Positions 36,113 through 45,157 of a DNA stretch of 59,599 nt are shown here, in pieces; positions within the stretch are counted from its first letter, which is position 1; each line of letters starts with the position of its first letter. The DNA comes from an uncultured Acetatifactor sp. (lineage in GTDB: Bacteria > Bacillota > Clostridia > Lachnospirales > Lachnospiraceae): assembly GCA_910585615.1 (NCBI GenBank), contig CAJUFO010000022.1:1-59599 (forward strand). The letters run 5' to 3'. The notes beneath the pieces are model-generated. The model saw nothing but the letters and a program-made list of their open reading frames with translations. It did no database searches and was not told the origin of the DNA. A program made the position numbers and the translations under genes.

Positions 36113-36766
36113 TCACTCGCCAAATACAGCCTTGTAATCCGCCTGGAACTTTGCTATCCCCGCATCCGTCAGAGGATGCTTCACCATCTGCTCGATGACC
36201 CCGTAAGGCACCGTGGCGATATCCGCTCCCGCCAGCGCGCAGTCAGTGACATGCACAGGGTTGCGGACGCTGGCCGCGATGATTTCGGTATCCAGATCCG
36301 TCACGGCGAAGATATCGGAAATCTCCCGAATCAGATCCACGCCCCTCTGGCTGATGTCATCCAGCCGTCCCAGGAAAGGGGACACGAATGCCGCCCCGGC
36401 CCGGGCCGCCAGCAGCGCCTGGTTCGCCGTGAAGATCAGCGTCACGTTCACCTTGATGCCCTCGGCGGACAGGGCCTTGCAGGCCTTTAAGCCTTCCACA
36501 GTCATGGGAATCTTTACCACCATATTGGGATGGATTGCCGCAATCTCCCTGCCCTCTTTGATCATGCCCTCCGCATCCGTGGTGGTGGCCTTCACCTCGC
36601 CGCTGATCGGGCCGTCCACGATGGACGCGATCTCCGCGATGACCTCCTCGAATACCCTGCCCTCCTTTGCAATCAGGGAGGGATTGGTGGTGACGCCGCA
36701 GATGACGCCCATGTCATTTGCCTTTCTGATATCCTCTACCTTTGCCGTGTCGATGAAAAAGCGCAT
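36113..36766 (-). CDS. fsa: Fructose-6-phosphate aldolase / transaldolase-like protein
   Basis: 217 residues, the size of the short single-domain transaldolase family (FSA/TalC). MRFFIDTAKVEDIRKAND, VTTNPSLIAKEG and the Schiff-base Lys in HPNMVVKIPMT (about 86) are visible, with VTLIFTANQALLAARAG, AFVSPFLGRLDD and GADIATVPYGVI. It either transfers dihydroxyacetone in the non-oxidative pentose phosphate pathway or cleaves fructose 6-phosphate; sequence alone does not separate the two. Single gene with its own promoter at 36849-36877. Confidence 0.9.
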   Translation of the reverse strand: MRFFIDTAKVEDIRKANDMGVICGVTTNPSLIAKEGRVFEEVIAEIASIVDGPISGEVKATTTDAEGMIKEGREIAAIHPNMVVKIPMTVEGLKACKALSAEGIKVNVTLIFTANQALLAARAGAAFVSPFLGRLDDISQRGVDLIREISDIFAVTDLDTEIIAASVRNPVHVTDCALAGADIATVPYGVIEQMVKHPLTDAGIAKFQADYKAVFGE

Positions 36767-36848
36767 AGTTTGAATCTCCTTTCTTCTGCCTAAAATATTG
36801 TCATGACTTTTACAGGAACCGCTTCGCGAACCCTGTAATCACAATACC

Positions 36849-36877
36849 ATTATAGGCCTGTCCCGGAAAATCTTCAA
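36849..36877 (-). promoter_or_regulatory. Promoter of the transaldolase gene
   Basis: Minus strand: -35 TTGAAG (36877-36872), 17-base spacer, -10 TATAAT (36854-36849), about 80 bases before the start codon. Confidence 0.7.
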
Positions 36878-36910
36878 CCAGAATCTTTGAATTTCAGGCA
36901 TGTATTCCGC

Positions 36911-36939
36911 TTGCCTTGCCCGGGGCTTCATGGTAAAAT
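36911..36939 (+). promoter_or_regulatory. Promoter of the mgtC-like gene
   Basis: Plus strand: -35 TTGCCT (36911-36916), 17-base spacer, -10 TAAAAT (36934-36939), divergent from the transaldolase promoter, about 60 bases before the start codon. Confidence 0.6.
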
Positions 36940-37006
36940 GGATATATATGCGGACAGACGCAAGGCAGGAAGGGGATGCGCAGGCCCTGGCCCGGGAGGG
37001 ACACGA

Positions 37007-37723
37007 ATGACGAATGAAGTATATCAGAAGCTGCATGAACTGTACATGATGCTGTATGACCTGAACTTCCTCTCCGCCCTGGTCCGGCTCTTCCTGGCCA
37101 TGCTGCTGGGCGGCATCCTGGGCTATGGGCGGGAGAAGAAGCACCTGCCCGCGGGCTTTCGGACATACATGGTAGTCTGCCTGGGCTCCGCCCTGGCTAT
37201 GATGGTCGGCATCTATGTGACGGATATCACCGGTGCCGCCGATGCCAGCCGCATCGGGGCCCAGGTGGTCAGTGGCATCAGCTTCCTGGGGGCGGGCACC
37301 ATTTTGGTCACCAGGCAGAACCAGGTAAAGGGGCTCACCACCGCCGCCGGGCTTTGGGCCGTGGCCTGCATCGGCCTAGCTTTGGGCGCGGGCTTCTATT
37401 CGGGAGCGCTGATCTGCTTCGGCGCCCTCTGGGTCTCCATCCAGATCCTGCGCTTCGTGGACAAACATCTCCAGACCCATTCCAAGACCATCGCTGTCTA
37501 CATAGAGTTCACGAAAATCGCGGATTTGAGCGCCTTCATGACCTTCGCAGGCACAAACGACTGCACCATCAGCAATCTGGAGATGACCCGCTCAAATCCC
37601 ACAGATAAGGATGCTTTCGTCTCCGCCACCATGGTCCTGCACTTTCCGGAGGCTATATCCTATGCCCAGGTGGTGGAGACTTACGGGGCTTTGGACGGAA
37701 TCATCATGATGAAAGCGCTGTGA
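37007..37723 (+). CDS. MgtC/SapB family membrane protein
   Basis: 238 residues. Residues ~15-150 contain four or five membrane helices with the family signatures LLGGILGYGREKKHLPAGFRT, GAQVVSGISFLGAGTILV and VKGLTTAAGLWAVACIGLA. The C-terminal ~85 residues form a soluble ACT-like domain (TIAVYIEFTKIADLSAFMTF). MgtC proteins are linked to magnesium limitation, phosphate and acid stress, and virulence in other bacteria; their exact activity is unsettled. The ATG at 37007 has GGGAGG seven bases upstream. An upstream in-frame start at 36887 would overlap the promoter. Confidence 0.9.
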   Translation: MTNEVYQKLHELYMMLYDLNFLSALVRLFLAMLLGGILGYGREKKHLPAGFRTYMVVCLGSALAMMVGIYVTDITGAADASRIGAQVVSGISFLGAGTILVTRQNQVKGLTTAAGLWAVACIGLALGAGFYSGALICFGALWVSIQILRFVDKHLQTHSKTIAVYIEFTKIADLSAFMTFAGTNDCTISNLEMTRSNPTDKDAFVSATMVLHFPEAISYAQVVETYGALDGIIMMKAL

Positions 37724-37743
37724 GCCCCTTTATCTAGACAAAT

Positions 37744-38084
37744 CTAGGCGATACCGAACTCCTTATATAAGGCTGCCCTTGCCTCCTTGTCCGCAGCCGC
37801 CCTTTGAGCATCGCTGATTCTCCCTGCCTCCGGCAACTGCCCTATCAGCTGGCCCAGCTTGTCTTCACCTTCTTCGCGACCCTCTTCCTTGAACATCTGC
37901 ATGGTCTCGGCCTCATTCTATTCCGTGATGCACATATCCTACACCTCCGTCCTGTTCCCAATCAGGCACTTTCTGATTTCAAGTCCGTCGGCATGTCGTC
38001 TATGGCCTTGTCAACGGCCTCCTCTATCCCCATGCCCCTCTTGTTCCTTTTGAACAACCTGTCCTTGTAATCATTGTCTATCAT
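37744..38084 (-). pseudogene. Remnant of an Rpn-type PD-(D/E)XK nuclease / transposase-like protein
   Basis: An ATG at 38084 behind GGAGGGAAAG starts MIDNDYKDRLF, the usual N terminus of Rpn-family proteins in Lachnospiraceae. The catalytic core is deleted, and the frame resumes in the C-terminal region (RGMGIEEAVDKAIDDMPTD). It then needs one inserted base to continue as EIRKCLIGNRTEV, stop, DMCITE, stop, NEAETMQMFKEEGREEGE, ending ALYKEFGIA at 37744. One internal deletion, one frameshift and two stops: a dead gene. Bases 38085-38337 beyond it hold nothing I can identify. Confidence 0.7.
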
Positions 38085-38337
38085 CTTTCCCTCCATCCAT
38101 GCGCGCCCCGGCGCATATGTGTACTTTTTATCGCTTACAGCCTGGGGCATGGCCGTCTTTCTCTTTTGTGAGGGGGATTTCCTTCTCTTCCGTCTCCGGG
38201 CAGCATTCGCCCTCTGGATGAGGGCTGGCTGCTTGGAGATGATTTTATCTTAACATAGAATTGGGGGGTGACAATTAGATTTTCTTAGTTCAGATCCCTT
38301 TAGATTTATTTCAGTCCTTTTCTAATTACCCTTGCCT

Positions 38338-38529
38338 TTAGAATTGATTATAGCTAAACTCTGGTGCCGTAGAAAAATTCGCATCCAATAGATGCATCAA
38401 AATCGCTGCCAGCATCATACCCATAGCAATTCCCTTTATAGTTCTTTTCACAATATCGTTATCACAAATCGCCCTGACTGAATCTATAAACTCCTTCATC
38501 AAAATTACAGGAAAATGTGTGCATTTCAT
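38338..38529 (-). CDS. Small single-pass membrane protein overlapping the kinase gene
   Basis: 63 residues, unknown family. A central helix KGIAMGMMLAAILMHLLDA is likely to span the membrane. The N-terminal part (MKEFIDSVRAICDNDIVKRT) is amphipathic. The ATG at 38529 has GAGG six bases upstream and lies inside the 3' end of the kinase gene in another frame, with an overlap of 68 bases, so it may be translated by coupling. An internal ATG at 38499 is an alternative start. Could be a kinase partner or a chance frame. Confidence 0.4.
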   Translation of the reverse strand: MKCTHFPVILMKEFIDSVRAICDNDIVKRTIKGIAMGMMLAAILMHLLDANFSTAPEFSYNQF

Positions 38530-39343
38530 TCCTCGTATCCTGGAAATGGACGGCGATTTGCTTAAGCTGCCGCGCCACCTCCCCCATGTCCGCCATGCGC
38601 TGCGCAGCTTCCTCCTCCGTGCAGGCCTTCAGGACGCGCCTCAGCCGCCTCCCTGTCCTCCATTCCCCGAGCGTCCGCCGTTTCTTTTCCGGATTTTGGA
38701 GCCTCCGGCCCCTATCCCCCAGCATGACAGCCAAGGTCTTCCCCAGCCCGTACACGTCACAGGCCGGCGTGAGGGCGCTCCCGCCCCGCAGCTGCTCCGG
38801 CGCGGCGAATCCCGGGGAGCCGGCCCGTGAGGCGACCTGCGCCGCCATGGAGCAGACGCATCCGAAGTCCACCAGCTTGACCCCGCCGTCCGGCCTGAGG
38901 ATGATGTTGGCAGGCTTCACGTCCCGGAACAGAAGCCTCTCCGGCAGCTCATGCAGATATCCGAGCCCTTCCGCCAGCATGAGCCCTATCCGCACCGTCT
39001 GGCTCGCCGAAAAACGCCGCTGCTTCAGGACCTCCTCCAGGCTGTCCCCCTCCACGTACTCCCGCAGCAGTATCCCTATCTCCGCTTCCCTCCAGAACGC
39101 GTAGAATTCCGGGTACAAAGGGTGGTGGAGCCCTTCCAGTACCTTTGCCTCCCGCTCCAGCATCTGCCCATGCCAGCTTACCTTACAGGCGTACCTTCCG
39201 CCGCCTGCCGCGTCCTCCACGCAGTACACGTCCGAAAATGCCCCCTGCCCCAGCAGGCCCAGGCAGCTATAGCCGCGCCCGGCCAGCACGGCCCTGTCCA
39301 GGTACCGCTCCCTGCCCTGACGGTCCAGTCTTTCATACCCCAT
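38462..39343 (-). CDS. Serine/threonine protein kinase-like protein
   Basis: 293 residues, a single Hanks-type kinase domain without extracellular region. Glycine loop LLGQGAFSDVYCVED (about 32-46), ATP-binding Lys in RYACKVSW, hinge LREYVEGDSLEEVL, catalytic loop FRDVKPANII (Phe replaces the usual His of HRD), DFG in KLVDFGCV and GFAAPEQL. The residues needed for phosphotransfer are present, so it may be active. The C-terminal ~40 residues after the kinase fold (AVHFQDTRNEMHTFSC) are of unknown role. Substrate unknown; the overlapping small membrane protein gene may encode a partner. Confidence 0.8.
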   Translation of the reverse strand: MGYERLDRQGRERYLDRAVLAGRGYSCLGLLGQGAFSDVYCVEDAAGGGRYACKVSWHGQMLEREAKVLEGLHHPLYPEFYAFWREAEIGILLREYVEGDSLEEVLKQRRFSASQTVRIGLMLAEGLGYLHELPERLLFRDVKPANIILRPDGGVKLVDFGCVCSMAAQVASRAGSPGFAAPEQLRGGSALTPACDVYGLGKTLAVMLGDRGRRLQNPEKKRRTLGEWRTGRRLRRVLKACTEEEAAQRMADMGEVARQLKQIAVHFQDTRNEMHTFSCNFDEGVYRFSQGDL

Positions 39344-39560
39344 CCTGCAAGACCTTACCTTTCCTTTTTCATCCTTTAAAAAATATTAAAATATTGAAAA
39401 TATCCGATTACGGACCAGAATCCATGACGGCCCTCCCTGACAGAGGGCTCTATAGCGACTTGCCGCGGACAAAAGCGGCCGTTTCGAAGAATGGGCCATG
39501 GCCCGGTGGGGAGGCCCTGCCGCCCCACCATTGCCGAACCCGCTAAACCTGGCTGCCGAT

Positions 39561-40628
39561 TCATTTCATAAAGATATTCGACAGATCGTTGAAGAAGATG
39601 ACCACCATCAGCACCATGAAGAACATCAGCCCCACGAAATGGACCATGCCCTCCTTCTCCGGCGGGACAGGCTTCCCCCGGATGACCTCCACCAGCAGGA
39701 ACACCAGCCGCCCGCCGTCCAGCGCCGGTATGGGCAGGAGGTTCAGGATTCCCAGGTTCACCGACAGCATCAGCGTGATGTTCAGCATGCTCAAAAGTAC
39801 GCTCTGCCAGCCGTACTCTTTGGCCGTATCGTAGGTCTTGCCCACCACGTTCACCGCGATGCCCACGGGCCCTGCCACGTCCTGGCGGCTGACCCTGCCC
39901 CGGAATATCATCCCCAGGCTCTTGTAGGTGGCCTTCACGGAATAGCGCATCTCGTACCAGGCGTACTTGAACGTCTCTATCCCCTTCAGCTCCCGGAAGT
40001 CCGCATTCATGACGCCCAGCAGATAGATTCCTGACGCTTCATCGTACTGGGGCGTCACCATGGCCGTGTGCCGCTGGCCGTCCCGTTCATAGACCACCTC
40101 CACATCGCCGCCCGTGTAGGAAGCCTGCATATAGAGGGAAATCTCCTGGTACAGATAGAGCTTCTCCCCATTGATGGAGACAATGCGGTCGCCGTCCTGA
40201 AGGCCGGCCGCCTCCGCGCCGCCTCCCTCCGCCACCTGGGTGGCGATGGGGTCGCGTATGGCGATGATGTCTTTCATGTTCACCATGACAAAGGCGATGA
40301 TGAAAGCGAGGATGAAATTGAAGATCGGCCCTGCCGCCACCGTGGAGATCCTGCCCCAGACGCTGGCGTTCAGGAAAGACCCCTCGCTGTCCTCCCCTTC
40401 CTTGGCCATCAGTCCGTCCTCCCCCTCGAACATGCACGCGCCGCCGATGGGGAACAGCTTCAGCGAATATTTCGTCCCTTTCTTCTGAAAAGAAACCAAG
40501 CTGGGCCCCATGCCCACCGCGAACTCCACCACATGGATGCCGTTTGCCTTGGCCAGCAGGAAATGCCCGAATTCATGGGCGATCACTACCACCCCGAATA
40601 TCACAATGAACCATATCAAAGTCATCAT
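39561..40628 (-). CDS. rseP: RIP-type zinc metalloprotease RseP (site-2 protease)
   Basis: 355 residues, four membrane helices. Active-site HEFGH in VVIAHEFGHFLLAK (about 18-22), the second metal motif LLPIPALDGGR near the C terminus, and one PDZ domain (~120-200; GGGAEAAGLQDGDRIVSING). Cleaves membrane-embedded anti-sigma factors or signal peptide remnants. Last gene of the pyrH-frr-uppS-cdsA-dxr-rseP cluster, an order conserved in many bacteria, 49 bases after dxr. Confidence 0.95.
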   Translation of the reverse strand: MMTLIWFIVIFGVVVIAHEFGHFLLAKANGIHVVEFAVGMGPSLVSFQKKGTKYSLKLFPIGGACMFEGEDGLMAKEGEDSEGSFLNASVWGRISTVAAGPIFNFILAFIIAFVMVNMKDIIAIRDPIATQVAEGGGAEAAGLQDGDRIVSINGEKLYLYQEISLYMQASYTGGDVEVVYERDGQRHTAMVTPQYDEASGIYLLGVMNADFRELKGIETFKYAWYEMRYSVKATYKSLGMIFRGRVSRQDVAGPVGIAVNVVGKTYDTAKEYGWQSVLLSMLNITLMLSVNLGILNLLPIPALDGGRLVFLLVEVIRGKPVPPEKEGMVHFVGLMFFMVLMVVIFFNDLSNIFMK

Positions 40629-40677
40629 TTATCCGTCAATCCTTCCTTACCAAACCTCTTTTTGTCCCGGACTGCCC

Positions 40678-41868
40678 TCAGCCCGGCTTCCCTTTCCCTT
40701 CCATGACGCAGGCATATGTCGCCTGCTCCGTCTCCAGAATCTCCTCCACGGTGGGATCCGGAATCACCTTATGCCGCCCCATGGCCTCCTCTATCAGCTC
40801 CGCTATCCCCAAATAGGGCAGCTTCCCTTCCAGGAACAGCTCCACCGCCTTCTCATTGGCCGCATTGTATACCGTAGGCATGCTGCCTCCGGCCTGTGCC
40901 GCCCGGTAGGCCAGCGCCAGCCCCGGAAAGGTATCCGTGTCCGGCTTTTCGAAGGTCAGCTCTCCCAACCGGAACAAATCCACCCGCTTCCCCCCCATGG
41001 GCCTCCTCTCCGGATAGAACAGCGCGTACTGGATGGGAAGCTTCATGTCCGGCACGCCCATCTGGGCGATGATTGCGCCGTCCACGTACTGTACCGCCGA
41101 GTGGACGATGCTCTGGGGATGGACCACCACCTGAATCCGTTCAAGCCCCACGCCGAACAGCCATTTCGCCTCCATGACCTCCAGCCCCTTGTTCACCAGG
41201 GTAGAGGAGTCGATGGTGACCTTGCGCCCCATGGACCAATTGGGGTGCTTTAAGGCGTCCGCCGCCCCCATGTCCCGCAGCTGCTCCCTTGTCCTCCCCC
41301 GGAAAGGGCCTCCCGAGGCCGTGAGCAATATCTTCTCGATGCCCGCCTTCTCGTACAGCCCGGCACGCTTCCCGGTCCTGTCCGCCACCTCTCCGTTCAG
41401 GGACTGGAAAATGGCGCTGTGCTCGCTGTCCACAGGCAGGATGGCCACGCCGCACCTCTCGGCCAGGGGCATGATGATATGCCCGGCGGTGACCAAGGTC
41501 TCCTTGTTGGCCAGGGCGATGTCCTTCCCTGCTTCTATGGCCGCGATGGTGGGCCTGATACCAATCATCCCCACAATGGCCGTAACCAATACCTGGCTTT
41601 CCGGCAAAACCGCAATTTCCAGAAGCCCCTCCATGCCCGCCAGGACTTCCACGTCCAGATCCGCCACCCTGGCCCGCAGGTCCGATGCCGCTTCTTCCGA
41701 CCACATGCATGCCTTCACAGGGTGGAATTCCCTGATCTGGGCCTCCATCTTCTCCACGCTGCTGCCCGCCGCCAGCGCCACCACCTGCAGCTCCGGGTTT
41801 GCCCGCACAATTTCCAGCGTCTGGGTGCCGATGGAGCCGGTAGACCCCAATATTGCTATCTTTTTCAT
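40678..41868 (-). CDS. dxr: 1-deoxy-D-xylulose 5-phosphate reductoisomerase
   Basis: 396 residues. NADPH-binding IAILGSTGSIGTQTLEI at the start, metal-binding LPVDSEHSAIFQ (Asp/Glu), flexible-loop ASGGPFRGR and KHPNWSMGRKVTIDSSTL. Second step of the methylerythritol phosphate pathway, making isoprenoid precursors for undecaprenol. Between cdsA and rseP. Confidence 0.97.
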   Translation of the reverse strand: MKKIAILGSTGSIGTQTLEIVRANPELQVVALAAGSSVEKMEAQIREFHPVKACMWSEEAASDLRARVADLDVEVLAGMEGLLEIAVLPESQVLVTAIVGMIGIRPTIAAIEAGKDIALANKETLVTAGHIIMPLAERCGVAILPVDSEHSAIFQSLNGEVADRTGKRAGLYEKAGIEKILLTASGGPFRGRTREQLRDMGAADALKHPNWSMGRKVTIDSSTLVNKGLEVMEAKWLFGVGLERIQVVVHPQSIVHSAVQYVDGAIIAQMGVPDMKLPIQYALFYPERRPMGGKRVDLFRLGELTFEKPDTDTFPGLALAYRAAQAGGSMPTVYNAANEKAVELFLEGKLPYLGIAELIEEAMGRHKVIPDPTVEEILETEQATYACVMEGKGKPG

Positions 41869-42050
41869 CGTCGTCCTATGCCTTTCCGTAACGTATATCG
41901 ATATGTCGCCAAACCTTATCCCTCTTTGCGTCTGTCTTGTCCCTCCGCCATGCCTTCCCCGCCATGCCGCTCGGAGGCCCGGGGCAGAGCTGCCGGTTCA
42001 TGCCGGCTCCTGCCCGTCACGCTTCGGGCCAGGGCCGCCATGCCCCTGTC

Positions 42051-42890
42051 TCAGGGCAGCAGCAGAAGCGTCAGGAAATAGGTCATGGGCGCGGTGACGA
42101 TCATGCTGTCGAACCTGTCCATGATACCGCCGTGTCCCGGTATCAGCTTGCCGTAGTCCTTGATGTCATGGTTGCGCTTGATCGCGGACGCCGCCAAATC
42201 CCCCACCATGCTCATCACCGCCCCCGCGGCGCAGATTGCCGCAATCGCCCAGGCCACGCTTTCTTCAGGGAAGGCCCGCCCCACGAAGAAGTGACCGTAC
42301 AGCCATCCGATCAGAGCCGCGCCCAGCACGCCGCCGATGCAGCCCTCCAGAGACTTCTTAGGGCTTAGGACGGGGAAAATCTTCTTCCTGCCGATGAGCT
42401 TCCCCACCGCGTAGGCGCAGGTGTCGCACCCCCAGGAGCTGATGAGAATCGTCCACACCGTATAAATGCCCTGGGGCGCCGTCCTGGTCTCATAGACAAA
42501 GGAGAGCAGCACCGGCGCATAGAGGAAGGAGAAGACCACCGCCATGACCTGATCCGCGTGATACCTGGGAAAGGCCAGCACATAGACGAACATCGCCGCC
42601 AGGAACGTGCCCACGATGCACATCAGCAGAAAGGTATCCCCCGCCTCAAAGTACATCAGCAGATAATAGCAGAGGATTCCCGCCATCCCCGCCCATTCCA
42701 TTCCGCCCGGCATAGGGGCAGTGCCGCTCCCGTTCCCGTCTCCGGCGCATTTCAGCGCCTTTGTCAGCTCCCGAAAGGCTATCAGCGACACGCCGCACAG
42801 AAGCGCCGCCAGCACCCATCCCCCATAGCTCATGGCGCCTATGGCGATAATCAACAATACAATTCCGCTTGCCAATCTGGTCCAAAACAT
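42051..42890 (-). CDS. cdsA: Phosphatidate cytidylyltransferase
   Basis: 279 residues, about eight membrane helices. The C-terminal signature KLIPGHGGIMDRFDSM is typical of CdsA, and SWGCDTCAYAVGKLIGRKK contains the metal-binding Asp region. Makes CDP-diacylglycerol from phosphatidic acid and CTP for all phospholipids. Between uppS and dxr. Confidence 0.95.
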   Translation of the reverse strand: MFWTRLASGIVLLIIAIGAMSYGGWVLAALLCGVSLIAFRELTKALKCAGDGNGSGTAPMPGGMEWAGMAGILCYYLLMYFEAGDTFLLMCIVGTFLAAMFVYVLAFPRYHADQVMAVVFSFLYAPVLLSFVYETRTAPQGIYTVWTILISSWGCDTCAYAVGKLIGRKKIFPVLSPKKSLEGCIGGVLGAALIGWLYGHFFVGRAFPEESVAWAIAAICAAGAVMSMVGDLAASAIKRNHDIKDYGKLIPGHGGIMDRFDSMIVTAPMTYFLTLLLLP

Positions 42891-42948
42891 AAGTCCATCC
42901 CCCTATCCTTGTCCGCGCCGCTTCTCCCGGGGCTCACTGCCCCGCCTT

Positions 42949-43668
42949 TTAAGCGTTTTTCAGCCCGCCGAACTTCCTGTCTCTATGATTATATGCCTCC
43001 ACGGCTTTTATCAATTCTTCTTTCGTGAAATCCGGCCACAGCACCGGCGTGAAATAGAATTCCGTGTAGGCCAGCTGCCACAGCAGGAAATTGGAGATTC
43101 TCTGCTCGTTGCAGGTGCGAATCAGGAGATCCGGCTCAGGAATCCCCGCCGTGTCCAGGAAGCCGCTCAGGGTCTCCTCGGTGATTTCCTCGGGCCGCAG
43201 CCGCCCCCGGGCCACCGCAGCCGCCATCCGCCTGGACGCCCTGACGATTTCGTCCCTGCCCCCATAGTTGATGGCTATCTGGAAATGCAGGCCGTCGTTG
43301 GCTTTCGTGGCCTCCTCCAGCTCCTCGATCCTGCTGCGGATGTCCCCGTCCAGCCGGGACTTCTCCCCCAGCACCCGGACGCACATGCGGTTCTTCTCCG
43401 CGGTCTTCAGACAGGTCTTCATATAGCCCCGCAGCAGCTTCATCAGCGCATCCACCTCGTCCTGGGGACGGTTCCAGTTCTCCGTAGAGAAAGCGTACAC
43501 GGTCAGGTACTGAATCCCCATCCGATAAGCGTCCTCGCAGATCGTCTCCACGGTCTTCGCCCCCTGCACATGGCCATAGTTGCGGGGCATCCCCTTGGCC
43601 CTGGCCCATCTGCCGTTTCCGTCCAAAATAATCGCCACATGACGCGGCATTTTCAGTTCTTCGCCCAT
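42949..43668 (-). CDS. uppS: Undecaprenyl diphosphate synthase (cis-prenyltransferase)
   Basis: 239 residues with the start at 43668 (AGGAG five bases upstream); the open frame upstream to 43794 looks non-coding. AIILDGNGRWAR holds the catalytic Asp, followed by GAKTVETICEDAYRMGI, LTVYAFSTENWNRP, IAINYGGRDEI and DLLIRTCNEQRISNF. The usual RTSGE is RTCNE here, a small variation. Builds the C55 lipid carrier for cell wall synthesis. Confidence 0.95.
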   Translation of the reverse strand: MGEELKMPRHVAIILDGNGRWARAKGMPRNYGHVQGAKTVETICEDAYRMGIQYLTVYAFSTENWNRPQDEVDALMKLLRGYMKTCLKTAEKNRMCVRVLGEKSRLDGDIRSRIEELEEATKANDGLHFQIAINYGGRDEIVRASRRMAAAVARGRLRPEEITEETLSGFLDTAGIPEPDLLIRTCNEQRISNFLLWQLAYTEFYFTPVLWPDFTKEELIKAVEAYNHRDRKFGGLKNA

Positions 43669-43823
43669 TTCCGCTCCTATCTGCCCATTCCCCGGCCCCC
43701 AGGCCCGCAGGGGTTTGCCGTCTCGTCTTCTTTTATCCGGATTTCCGTTCTCAATAAAGCAAGGGGGAACAGATGTCCTCTTCCGCTCCCCCATACATAT
43801 TCCCGCATTCCCAGCGCTCCGCG

Positions 43824-44375
43824 CTAAACGGTCATAATCTCCTTGGACTTCTTCTCCATCAGGGCGTCCACTTCCTTGATGTACTTGTCCGTCAGCTTCT
43901 GGAGCTGCTCCTCCAGCTGCTTGATCTCGTCCTCGGACACATCGGTCTTGCCCAGCTTCTTCAGCGCGTCGTTGCCGTCCCGGCGGATATTGCGGATGGC
44001 TACCTTGCCCTCCTCCGCCTTCTTCCTGACATCCTTCGCCAAATCCTTTCTGCGCTCCTCGGTCAGCTCCGGGAACACCAGGCGGATCACGTTGCCGTCA
44101 TTGGACGGGTTGATGCCGATATCGGATGTAAGGATGGCCTTCTCAATCGTTTTGATCAGGGACTTCTCCCAGGGCGCAATCTGGATGACGCGCGCCTCCG
44201 GCACGGTGACATTCCCCACCTGCTGAATCGGCGTAGGCGTGCCGTAGTAATCCACACGCAGCTTGTCCAGGATATGGGGATTGGCACGTCCCGCACGGAT
44301 GCCGTTGTAGTCCCCCTCCAGATATTCAATCGCCTTCTTCATCCTGTCTTCGTACACCTGTAGCCTGCTATCCAT
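43824..44375 (-). CDS. frr: Ribosome recycling factor
   Basis: 183 residues, usual length. Helical bundle start MDSRLQVYEDRMKKAIEYL, then IRAGRANPHILDKLRVDYYG, VTVPEARVIQIAPWE, IRLVFPELTEERRKDL and EDEIKQLEEQLQKLTDKYI. Releases ribosomes from mRNA after termination together with EF-G. Start at 44375 with GGAGAGG upstream. 26 bases after pyrH. Confidence 0.97.
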   Translation of the reverse strand: MDSRLQVYEDRMKKAIEYLEGDYNGIRAGRANPHILDKLRVDYYGTPTPIQQVGNVTVPEARVIQIAPWEKSLIKTIEKAILTSDIGINPSNDGNVIRLVFPELTEERRKDLAKDVRKKAEEGKVAIRNIRRDGNDALKKLGKTDVSEDEIKQLEEQLQKLTDKYIKEVDALMEKKSKEIMTV

Positions 44376-44401
44376 ACTCTTGTCCTCTCCTTTTTCACCT
44401 T

Positions 44402-45106
44402 TTATACCGACACTTTCGTGCCGTTGAAGCTCCCTTTCAGGGTGTTCACGATGCTGTTCTCCTCGTTCAGGCCGAATACCCACATGGGCACCTTATTGTC
44501 CCGGGCCAGTATGGAAGCGGTCATGTCCACCACATGGAGATTCTTCGCGATGACCTCGTCGATGGTCACTTCGCTGTATTTCTTCGCCTTCGGATTCACT
44601 TCCGGATCGTCGTCGTACACCCCGTCGATGGACTTGGCCAGCAGAATCACGTCCGCCTCCACCTCGATGGCACGCAGCACCACGCCCGTATCCGTGGAAA
44701 AATAAGGATGTCCCGTACCGCCCGCGAAGAACACTACCTGGCCCTGCGAGAAGCACTCCAACGCCCTGTCCTTGGAAAAAAGCTCTGTAAAGGAGCCACA
44801 GGCAAAGGGAGTCAGGATGCTGGTGCGCATTCCCGTGGAGCGGAAAATCTCCGACACATAAATGCAGTTCATCACCGTGGCCAGCATGCCGATCTGGTCC
44901 GCCTTGGTGCGGTCGATGTTCTCGCTGGTCCTGCCTCTCCAGAAGTTCCCCCCGCCGATGACGATGCCTACCTGTGTGCCCCCGTCCACAAGCTCCTTCA
45001 CCTGCAGGGCCACCCCCCTGACGGTCTCCTCGTCAAAGCCGGTCTTCTTCTGACCAGCAAGGGCTTCTCCGCTCAATTTCAATAGTATCCTCTGCGTTGT
45101 CACCAC
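44402..45106 (-). CDS. pyrH: UMP kinase
   Basis: 234 residues. Amino-acid-kinase fold with RILLKLSGEALAG, VIGGGNFWRGRTSENI, TGHPYFSTDTGVVLRA and ADVILLAKSIDGVYDDDP. Phosphorylates UMP to UDP for pyrimidine nucleotides. Starts with GTG (two possible adjacent GTGs). First gene of the conserved cluster, 51 bases after the polysaccharide deacetylase. Confidence 0.96.
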   Translation of the reverse strand: MVTTQRILLKLSGEALAGQKKTGFDEETVRGVALQVKELVDGGTQVGIVIGGGNFWRGRTSENIDRTKADQIGMLATVMNCIYVSEIFRSTGMRTSILTPFACGSFTELFSKDRALECFSQGQVVFFAGGTGHPYFSTDTGVVLRAIEVEADVILLAKSIDGVYDDDPEVNPKAKKYSEVTIDEVIAKNLHVVDMTASILARDNKVPMWVFGLNEENSIVNTLKGSFNGTKVSV

Positions 45107-45157
45107 ATCCTTTCCCTTTTATCTATCATCCGGCAGGCATGCCTGCCTTTCTTCCCT

